Assembly: GCF_000143415.4 (NCBI RefSeq)
Contig: NW_003314273.1
Location: 2,144,081-2,208,080, forward strand
DNA length: 64,000 nt
Source: Selaginella moellendorffii
Taxonomy: Eukaryota; Streptophyta; Lycopodiopsida; Selaginellales; Selaginellaceae
Direction of reading: 5' to 3'
Shown here one piece after another: positions 55,556-64,000 of this stretch (positions are counted from its first letter, which is position 1; the number at the start of each line of letters is the position of its first letter). Under the pieces are notes generated by a model. It saw only the letters and a list, made by a program, of their open reading frames with translations. It searched no databases and was not told the origin of the DNA. A program made the position numbers and the translations under genes.

Positions 55556-56928
55556 ATGGGGCGAGCTCCCTGCTGTGACAAAGCGGGGCTCAAGAAGGGG
55601 CCGTGGACGCCCGAGGAGGATCAAAAGCTCGTGGCTTACATCCAGAGGCACGGGCATGGGAGCTGGCGAGCATTGCCCAAGAATGCTGGTGAGCAATTTG
55701 GAGTGGAGCTTCTTCTCCCTCGCATCGTTTTCTCACAGAAATCGTGAATTCCTCCAGGGCTCCTGCGATGTGGGAAGAGCTGCCGGTTGCGATGGACGAA
55801 TTACCTCCGCCCGGACATCAAGCGCGGGCGATTCTCGGTCGAGGAGGAGGAGATGATCATCCGGCTCCACGCGATTCTCGGCAACAGGTGTGGAAAAAAG
55901 GAATTTTTTTTTGGTGGTCGTGGTCGTGTGTGAGATTTCTTTCTCTTTGTTTGTTCCTTGCGCGTCCCTCTCATGTGTTCTTCGTGTTCTTCGCAAATTC
56001 CCCTCCAAGAACATCGCGAATTGGTGTCTCATGGCTGTGATTGATCTCTAGGTGGTCTGCGATTGCCGGGCATCTCCCAGGAAGAACAGACAACGAGATC
56101 AAGAACTACTGGAACACCCACCTCAAGAAGCGATTGCTCCAGATGGGCATCGATCCGGTCACGCACAAGGCGGCAGCCGCGGCGCGCATTGGAATGGGGA
56201 TCATGGAGCACTACCTCTTGGATCATCACCACGCCACCCTCTTCTCCAAGCCCGCGAGCTTCCTCTTCTCCTCCAACCCCACCTCCTCCTCCTCCACCTC
56301 CTCGGCGAATTCCTCGTCACACATGGCACAGTGGGAGATCGCGCGCCAGGAGGCCGAGGCGCGCCTCGCCCGCGATTACATCCGCCTCGCCCAGCAGCAG
56401 CAGCAATCGCAAGGCCAGAGCGACGAGCACGAGCTCCACCAGCATTTGTGGACGATGCCAGCGCTAGATCACGGGAATTCCTCGCCATCCTCACAGCTCC
56501 AGAGCTCGGATCTGGCCTCGCAGCTCCAATTCCAGTTGCAGCTCCAGCAATTCCACCACAATCACGCGTCCCCGACCTCGACGCTGTGGTCTCCGGAGGG
56601 ATCCGCGAGCCCGCCCAGCTCCACCACTACTCTGTTCGCCCCGGATCAATCCGTGGATAGCAGCGGCTTCTTCTGCTGGAATCACGCGCCCAAGCGCGAG
56701 GTGGAGGGCAGCGACGAGATCCTGGCTGGGATGGGAGGAATTCTCCCGGGTTTGTCCTCGGTGGTGAGCCCTGCCAGTGGATTGGGCGAGGTGTTTGATC
56801 CTCTCACGGATTGCGAGCTCCAAGACCACAAGCAGGAGACTCTGGCCGTACTCGAGTGGCCCGATGCCGGCCCATCGCACAGCAAAGATTACTGGAGCAA
56901 CGTCTTGAAGCTGGTCGGATCATCGTGA
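55556..56928 (+). CDS. R2R3-MYB transcription factor
   Basis: Exons 55556-55688, 55758-55887 and 56052-56928 give 379 residues with the usual two introns inside the MYB domain. The start [17 protein letters not shown] is the classic R2R3 N-terminus. R2 ends [19 protein letters not shown] and R3 reads [20 protein letters not shown]. The tail directly after R3, [16 protein letters not shown], is shared by the MYB9/MYB41/MIXTA-type plant groups that act on cuticle, suberin and epidermal cells. The C-terminal 250 residues are Ser/Gln-rich with no repression motif seen. It is a nuclear DNA-binding regulator. The subgroup assignment is inference. Confidence 0.95.
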
Positions 56929-59900
56929 TCCATCACACCAACCATGGTTTTTCTTTCTTTTCTTTTTCTTCTCTCTCTTGGTTCTCGTGATCTCTCCATT
57001 CCGTACAACTGATCAAAGGATGGGTGGGTTCTTCCGTCAACTTAGCAAGCGCTACACTTTCATTTACACACTTTGGAGGATTGATGGACAGCGCACGGCA
57101 AAACGCTAACTTGTTCTTGTTTGGACTGGGAAGAAATCGTTTCCAGTCGGGTTTGCTTCTTCCATCATCGATCTCGCTCGTCTCGTTTAGTTTTTCGTCT
57201 CACCCGCCAGCTCCGCTTCCTCGATCCATCCCAAAATTCTCATTCATTTGGCCTGCGCGTCCATTTAATGCCCTCCGGGTCGCTTCTCTCCTCCGGCCTT
57301 GCTCCTTTTGGCTACAACACAACACCAAAGTTACAGAGCGGACGACTAAACAAAGCTGGCTGCTGGCGAGCAAAGCAAAATCCATCTTTGCTCTCTCAGA
57401 GATCTAGTCTTACTACGATTCGCGAATCCATCATCCAACCATATAAATATAAAGTGTAAATCCTGTTCGATCTTCTCGTGAGTAAAGAGAAGTAGTCTTA
57501 ACTTTGAATGCTAGTTTACTTACCAGGTCCTTGTTCCAACTTCCAGGGTTCCAGGAATTTCTTCCATGCTTAGTTTATGCACACTTGATTTATTCAAGGC
57601 GACTTATTCCAAGTATCCTGGGACCTCAGGCAAGAACAAGAGAACAAAAGGCTTGCGTTAGCCATGGAGAAGGAAGGATTTGTGTGTGTGAACACATTAC
57701 CTCTTCAAGCGAATCTACGTGTGCATGGACGCCGACTTATCCTTGATGGTTTTTGGTCTTCCGTCACTCTCCAGAGCTTTCTAAAGTCGAGAACACCAAA
57801 ACAAAGTGAGACAAAGTAGACCAAGGATTGATTATACCTGCGTGCTCGAGGACGGAACCATCAAGGCGGTATGAGCACCAAGACAAAACGACCACACAAA
57901 GAAAATATTTTCCTTCTCCAATCGATTCTGGAGTGAGTGTGCCCCCGCTGGATCAACTTTTCGCGATCTTGTCCATTGACTTTTGCGCAGCTCTCTCGAC
58001 AGCGAATGCTCCTGGGATCTCAGCCACAACACAGTACCACCACCTCGATGGAAATTCTCGCGAGCTGGAAGCAAAAACAAGAGTGGTCACAAGTTTTTCA
58101 ATCCTTTCCTCTTTGTCAACGTACCTTGTTTGGAAAAGCCACGCAGGAGCAACCACGCGGCCTGTGTGACGTTAGAAGAAATTGTACCACGCCTTTTGGG
58201 GCCGAGAGAGTGGGTTCCACTGTGTGCTCGTCATCCACACCAGCCTTTACCATCGTCTTTCCAAGCATGCATGTCCGCCGGGAATTGGCTCCATTTAATG
58301 CCGTGAACTTTGAGTGGAACTCTCAGCCTTTGCCCCGTCGTCATCGCTGATTCATCGTCTCTGTGTTACTAGCTGTCTGTCGCGTGGACTTCATAAATCT
58401 TCTTCTGAACAGATCTCTCTCCATCCCCTGACTCCTTTTTTTAATCCCTTCTTCTTCGTCGCTGCTTCTTCTTCTTCTTCTTCTTCTTCCACTTCGTCCC
58501 CAGATATGATATGACCACCACCAAAGTCGTCTGGGCGGCGTAATTCCCATCCCGGAGCATAAACGACGACTTCGTGTAGGATGTGGGCTTGATGTGTGTC
58601 GGGACAAACCACCAGCGTGGACTAAGTTGCGATGCCATCACCGGCACTTCCGAAAGATACGGGTTGATCTTCTGTGGTCCTCTTCTCCGCCTCAAAATCC
58701 TTTGCATCGGTCAAGTCAGTCGCGGTCGTCGTTGTCTTAAAAATAAAAGAGGCAGAGAAAAAAGGTAGACCGCGCTGCCGCTGACGAACGAGTGAGAGCA
58801 TAAACTTGGTGTTGTCGTCGACGTCGAACTTTCGCAACGCGAGAATTACGAGGGGGGTTGACTCTGGAGCTCAAATCTCAATGGCCTGATACTGTAACCA
58901 CTGCCACTGTTGCGGCTGCTGCTGTGTCTTCTCTGCTTTGTCAATCTTCGACAAAAAGCTCACTCTTTTCGGTCTTGGCGAAACAGTTTCTCGTCCCAGT
59001 CTCGGCGCCCGCAATCCGCGTCGGAGGAAAAGCAAAAAAAACTCTCCGCCACCACCTCCTTTACGAGTGATGGAGATGGTCCGTCCGCGGCCCCATCATT
59101 TCCTCGTCTTCCTTCACACTCTACACCACTGCTGGCTGCTGCTCGTGCTGCTGGATCACATGATTCTGACCATGCTGCTCTGATCTCCCCCGCCCCTCAC
59201 TTTCACCAGCGCGAGATCCGCACGCAACTTAAAAAAAAGGGGGAGCGAGAGCGTCGCAAGGACCTTCCAAAACTAGCTCTCGCGTCTTTCCCCTGTAACC
59301 TGTAGCCCATCCCTGCTAGAGCCTGTCCTGCCAGCTCCAAAAAGCGAGAACGCCTCCTCTTGTCTCGACACTTCAGTGTGGTCCTCTCCTACGGAGTCCG
59401 ATCAGCGGGAAAAAAAAAGAGAAGCTTTTTTCCGCCAAAAGGACTTGTCCTCTTCGCTGTGCTGCTCCTCCATGCCTGCCTTCTCCTCTCCTTTGCATTG
59501 AATTGCGAGGGAACCATAGTTTAGTGGATCTAACTGATTTCGGTTGGTCCTCGCTCCTTGTCCAAAACAACCAGGCATTTATACCAAAAGCGGTGACTTG
59601 AATGACCAATCTTGCCTGTGCACATGATCTTGTCACCAGTTGTATCCCAATTAGAGCTCTTTGTGGAAGGAGCGAAGCACACGGACCACCATGGCCAGCT
59701 TTCCGTGCTCCCTGCCAAGAGTGACAAAACAATGTGAAGCTCAAATATCAGGTTTGATGGGAACAGTACCGTGACAACCGAATGTGCAGTGTTGCCAAAG
59801 CGAAAGGAGAGATTCTTTTTGGGATTTTGAGAGTTTAATCTTTGTTTTTCTGGATGCCAGGAAGGAAGAGAGAAAATGGAGGTGGTTTTTTTCTTTTTAT

Positions 59901-60158
59901 AAACACACCTGCGCAGTTCCACAAGGTACGCAGTTAGGAGGCGGAGCGTAGAAGCGAAAAAAACAAGAGGAAAACTCCACCTTTCTAACACGAAGTCCTC
60001 ACAGCACTTACTTGCGAACGTACCAAGAATGACAAGAGCTCCGAAAAACACAGAGAGAAGCTCTCTTCACTTTAAGAAAACCAAAATGTTACAGCATAAA
60101 CTCGTCAGAAGCAGCACTAGATACAAGCTAAAACGTTTATGGCAATTCACCTGGGAAC
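56929..60158. other. 3.2 kb region with no recognised gene
   Basis: GC-balanced sequence with many overlapping short frames, a (CTT)n tract near 58447-58490 and homopolymer runs. The 3' UTRs of MYB (plus) and RBM25 (minus) lie at its ends. An unrecognised non-coding transcript or worn gene is possible. I see no conserved motif. Confidence 0.45.
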
Positions 60159-62995
60159 TCAGGAGTTTGGTTTAGCCAGCCCTGTCTCAATGCGTCTAAT
60201 CTCGAAGATAAGCATCCGCCACATCTTGAGCACAAACATTTCCGCCTCATCATCCAAGACAGAGAGCTTCTCCAGCATCGATTCAGCACTTACATGTTTG
60301 CAGGTGTTGTTCACAATGAAGTCGACGAAGGACACTTCCTCCTCCCCCAGATACTCGGTTATCTTCTTTGAAATCCACGGTCTCATCTTCTCGTGGAGTT
60401 TATGCTGCAAAAAAGGGACGAGGAAAACGCCACGATGTTAGCGCGCCAAGATGAGATACAAATCCACGTACCTTATCATAAATCGCCCAGTCAACTCTGT
60501 AATTGAAAAGCTCCTCCTTTGTCTTTGGAATGCTATCTATCAACTGCTTGGCATCCATTATTTTCGAGTTCTCGTCCCTGTCCCGGTCCCGGTCTCTATC
60601 CTTTCTGCTTTTATCCCTGTGCCTCCGATCTTTTCTGTCATCCTCCGCAGATGGCGATCTCTTTGTTTTTACTGCTTGCATCTCCTCAGCAGAATAATCG
60701 ATAGGAACAAGAGGACGTAGCATCCGATCCTTGGGCATCTCTTCTTCGTCCTCTTGGTGGAAAAGTGAAGGAAGTGTCGCACGTTTTCCAGTCCCCGAGA
60801 TACCAAATCCCAACTTCTTCGGTATGTTTTTCATCTCTTGGTCGCTTTTGGCGGACTCTCCAGCAGTAGCTTCGTAGTCATCATTAGCTGGGCCATCCTC
60901 ATCTGACAGGAAAGAAAACCATTAGAACGCAACGATAAAACTGTTGAACAAGAACGTACTTTCACTGTCAATCTCCATTGTGACATCTTCCTTGCTTGCT
61001 TCAGCAGCCTCTTTCGCAGCACGTAGTGCGTCCTGCATCTCAAGCTCCACCTTACGCCTCTTTGCCTCGAGAAGTTCCTCTTGCTCTCTTATAGCATCAG
61101 CGATATCCTCTTCCTTTTCTCTCATCCTCCTCCTTCGTCTTTCCTCTGGCCTGTAACGCCGCTTCTTCCCTTCATCATCACTATCGTCCTCCTGCTCCTT
61201 CACCTCCTTCTTTCTTTCACGTTCCCTTTCCTTCTCGCGCTCTTTGTCATGCAACCGCTGCCTGTCTCGTTCTCTTTCGCGAGCTTCCCACTCGCGCTCG
61301 TGCTCTTCATATGCACGATCAATGTCCCGATGCTTAGCGTTGCGGTCCCTGTCACGTCTAAACCTCTCCCTTTCCCGGTCCCTTTCAAACCTCTCAACGT
61401 CTCTGTCATTCTCGCGCTCCCGGTGGTCTTTATCCTTTCTTCCCCTCTCGGAAGAGCTAGTTTCCATTCTTTCCACCCTGTCACTGCTGTTCTCGTCGTC
61501 ATTTTTGCCACTCAAATCATCTAGAGAAAAAACAATCAAACAGATTAAGATCATTTGCAACCATATAGATTGCTTACCTTTGACATCTGCATCTTTGGAT
61601 TTGGCAGACGCGTCTCGAGTCGAAGGAGGGCGTCCGTCTGCATGGGGTCGGAACAAAGGTCTAGACCTCGCACTATTAAGCACAAAAACCAGTCGTAAAA
61701 ACCGTAAGCAATGCTTTGCTACGTTACCGATCTTCAAGCAAGTGTTTCAATCTAATCAGTGCATCCTCATCGCCCTTTTTATCTGCCTCGTTCACAATGC
61801 CAAAAGCCTTCGGATTGCCGTCGGCACTCTTGACAGGTTTTTTAGAAGGCTGAACTTCTACACCAGGAGCGGTTTCGCTGTCTTCTTCCTGTGCCGCCTC
61901 CTCTAGGAGCTTGTCATTCTCTTTAGCTGCTACATATCTCTCGAGATACTCACGAGTATCCTTATTAACATTAAGCTGCATGATGGAAGCAGTTAATACG
62001 CATGGAGATAGAAAAAACTTCAGTCAAGAATTACCACTAGCTCTTGCCCATCCAAGCTATTCTTGTTCAAAAGCCGCAGTGCACGAAGAACTCCTTCCGC
62101 GTTTTCAAATTCGCAGAATCCAAATCCTTTGGGAGCGCTTGCTGTTGGATCCTGAGCCCGTTTCCAGCTTTTAATAGGTCCACATAGCTGCATACAGGTT
62201 ATAAGTCTCAACGCAAGCATGAAAACGAAGATAAACAAACCACTCTTACCTGGAGAACATTCCGTAAGAACGCATCCTCTATCGTAGGAGCAATTTTCCC
62301 GACGTAGACCGTTGTAAATGGTTTCTCATATGGACCAGCTCCGAAGATGGGCTTTGCGGACATGTCGGGCATGCCAGGAGGCTTCAAAACTGGCAAAGGT
62401 CGCATACCTCCAACCGGTGGTCTCGCCGGGCTCCCGGCAGCAATTGGAGGGGGACGGGGGAACATCGCTGGCCGAGGAGCCGGAGCGAATGGAGGAGCCG
62501 AGTACCTCGGACCAGGGACTGACCAAGCCGAGCGTTAGAAAGTATAAAAAAACAAACTTTTTGTATGCCAATTGTTCCTTCCTTAGATATGGCATGAAGA
62601 AGATTGAGAGAAGAGACACTAGAATGCGGAGTTCAACTAGAACTAGGAAAATAAAATTTTCTAAAAGCATACCAAAGACGACAATTCACGCCATAGAGAT
62701 CGGGCGGTTTGTCCATGGAGAGCTGTAGGAGAAAGAATCCCGTGATCAATCGATTACCAAGCACGGACACACACATTCTATGCCAGTGCAAGAAAAATGC
62801 ATCGATCTATCTAGCAACGAGGAGAGCAAAGCACTGACCTTGCCCGGCCGGCGGCGGCAAATACCCTGGCATTGGATAGCTTGGCAAAGCACGGACATTT
62901 CCAGGGCTGGGCGACGCAACAGGAGGATTTGGAGCCCGGATTCCTCCAACCACCGCCGGCGCTGTGGCAACGCTGTCGTGAGGAGATCCCGCCAT
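60159..62995 (-). CDS. RBM25-type splicing factor (RRM, RE/RD-rich region, PWI)
   Basis: Eight exons, 62995-62839, 62518-62250, 62187-62035, 61975-61728, 61672-61578, 61520-60960, 60902-60472 and 60404-60159, give 719 residues. The N-terminus is proline-rich. The RRM has TTVYVGKIAPTIEDAFLRNV and KGFGFCEFENAEG. A long Arg/Glu/Asp-rich tract follows (REREWEARERERDRQ style), then GFGISGTGKRATLPSLF. The C-terminal PWI domain has RPWISKKITEYLGEEE and VDFIVNN. This order is diagnostic of RBM25 (yeast Snu71 relative), a U1-snRNP-associated regulator of splice-site choice in the nucleus. Start choice is set by the ATG in MAGSPHDSV, which lies 12 bases after a short uORF. Confidence 0.95.
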
Positions 62996-63007
62996 TGCCG
63001 CTCCCTC

Positions 63008-63025
63008 TCAGGCTGCGAGCGCCAT
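63008..63025 (-). promoter_or_regulatory. Five-codon uORF before RBM25
   Basis: ATG GCG CTC GCA GCC TGA encodes MALAA and ends 12 bases before the RBM25 ATG. Both ATGs have G at -3 and G at +4, so the uORF is likely to be read. Confidence 0.6.
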
Positions 63026-63031
63026 CGCCAC

Positions 63032-63040
63032 AAACCCTAA
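63032..63040 (+). promoter_or_regulatory. Telo-box in the RBM25/ADF divergent region
   Basis: AAACCCTAA on the plus strand just upstream of the RBM25 start. The two starts (62995 and 63410) are 415 bp apart and divergent, so a shared promoter is likely. Confidence 0.45.
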
Positions 63041-63409
63041 ACACAAAATCGAAGACCTAAAAATGGCAGTGGCAGGAATCGATCCATGTCCGGTCCACCG
63101 CTTCCGTACGTGGCTAGTGGCCACGTACGAATGGGCCCAGCCGCCTTGTCCTCTCGCTTTTGCTTCTTTCTCTCTTCCGTGTGTGGTGGGTGTGAGGGTT
63201 TGTGTTTGGGGCGCGAAGCTTTTGTGATCTAGGGTAGCGCCACCGCGGCGGCTGGAGATCTGAAGCTCCTCTTCCTCGATCTGCGAGAATAAGGTATCGA
63301 TCGATTGATCGCTGCGCTCTTTCTTCCAGCTTCTGATGGATCTGATTGAAATCATGTGGTGCCGTGCTGGATTTCGGGGGATCAGCTGCTCTAGCAATCG
63401 TCTTCCGTG

Positions 63410-64000
63410 ATGGTAGGCTCCGATTCTAGCTCCTCTCGATCCAAAATTAGGTTTTTTTCCTCTAGTGCGTGCTTAGCGAAGATTCTTGCAGGCTAATGCG
63501 GCGTCCGGTATCGCTGTCCATGACGACTGTAAGCTCAAGTTCATGGAGCTCAAGCGAAAGAAGACCCACCGCTATGTGGTATTCAAGATCGACGAGAAAG
63601 CCCAGCAAGTAGTGGTGGAGAAACTGGGAGGACCCGATGAGAGCTACGAGGCTTTCACCGCCTCTCTCCCCGAGAACGATTGCAGATATGCCGTCTACGA
63701 TTTTGATTTCGTCACCGACGACAATTGCCCCAAGAGCAAGATCTTCTTCATCTCCTGGTAAGTTGCAAGCCCAAGCTCCATCTTTTCTTCTTTTCTTCGT
63801 TTGGATCTCTATAGATCTTTTCCTCCCGTGGTTCTTCCAGGTCTCCGGACACCTCTCGAGTGAAATCCAAGATGATCTACGCGAGCTCCAAGGACAGGTT
63901 CCGCCGAGAATTGGATGGAGTTCATCTGGAGCTGCAGGCCACAGATCCAACCGAGGTCGATTACGATTGCGTCTTGGACAAAGCCAAAACCAACGCTGGA
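63410..64000 (+). CDS. Actin-depolymerising factor (ADF/cofilin), 3' end cut by the window
   Basis: Exon 1 is the ATG alone (63410-63412), followed by a GTAGG donor. Exon 2 is 63492-63757 and exon 3 runs from 63841 past the window edge. The product begins with [20 protein letters not shown] and continues [32 protein letters not shown] and [20 protein letters not shown] to [20 protein letters not shown], all ADF-homology domain blocks. The one-codon first exon is typical of plant ADF genes. The protein binds and severs actin filaments in the cytoplasm. The N-terminal serine usually regulated by phosphorylation is at ANAAS. Confidence 0.96.

Noticed and set aside
61244-61906. Plus-strand Ser/Leu/Arg-rich frame of 220 residues
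   Set aside because: Antisense of the Arg/Glu-rich region of RBM25.

Overview
The window looks like nuclear DNA of a land plant, and the lycophyte Selaginella fits best. This is inferred from plant-only families (PRONE RopGEF, Toc159-class GTPase, R2R3-MYB, A-type P450, DYW-PPR remnants), GC-rich exons with introns of mostly 50-80 bp, and very AT-rich spacers. No database search was run.

Layout. 1-2.9 kb: a dead Ty3/gypsy element on the minus strand, followed by an AT-rich foldback repeat. 4.4-8.7 kb: a cytochrome P450, a broken METTL13-like methyltransferase and a short XRN-family gene. 8.7-15.7 kb: an accessory block with two opposed copies of an unfamiliar gene joined to decayed DYW-PPR sequence. 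One copy carries a four-fold tandem exon duplication. Between the copies lie an LRR gene fragment bracketed by inverted repeats and a truncated Helitron. 17.5-19.6 kb: a P-loop ATPase with a possible nuclease tail, resembling the Crinkler/CR architecture. 19.6-25.3 kb: a gene desert. 25.3-31.9 kb: ordinary genes (RopGEF, FYVE-ankyrin, Toc90-like GTPase).

31.8-54.2 kb is the most unusual part. Two tandem duplications lie back to back. The first has a 6,357 bp unit with one breakpoint in the 5' coding end of the Toc gene and the other in the last exon of a U11/U12-59K-like spliceosomal gene. The second has a unit of about 4,334 bp with its left breakpoint in the first exon of that same 59K gene. 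In both arrays, blocks inside one copy are inverted relative to the other (about 1.15 kb, 45 bp, 220 bp and 90 bp). The duplicated cargo includes an unrecognised gene intact in both copies, a secreted bulb-lectin-like protein intact in both copies, a DEG9 protease remnant, a membrane-protein gene decaying in the second copy, and coding-like sequence I cannot identify.

54.5-64 kb: an R2R3-MYB with a long GC-rich upstream region, a 3.2 kb stretch with nothing recognised, an RBM25-type splicing factor with a five-codon uORF, and, divergently, an actin-depolymerising factor cut by the window edge.

The spliceosome is represented twice (59K and RBM25) and actin/ROP signalling twice (RopGEF and ADF). 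I see no operon-like logic. The main interest is structural: tandem duplication with local inversion, symmetric exon amplification, and gene-fragment capture.
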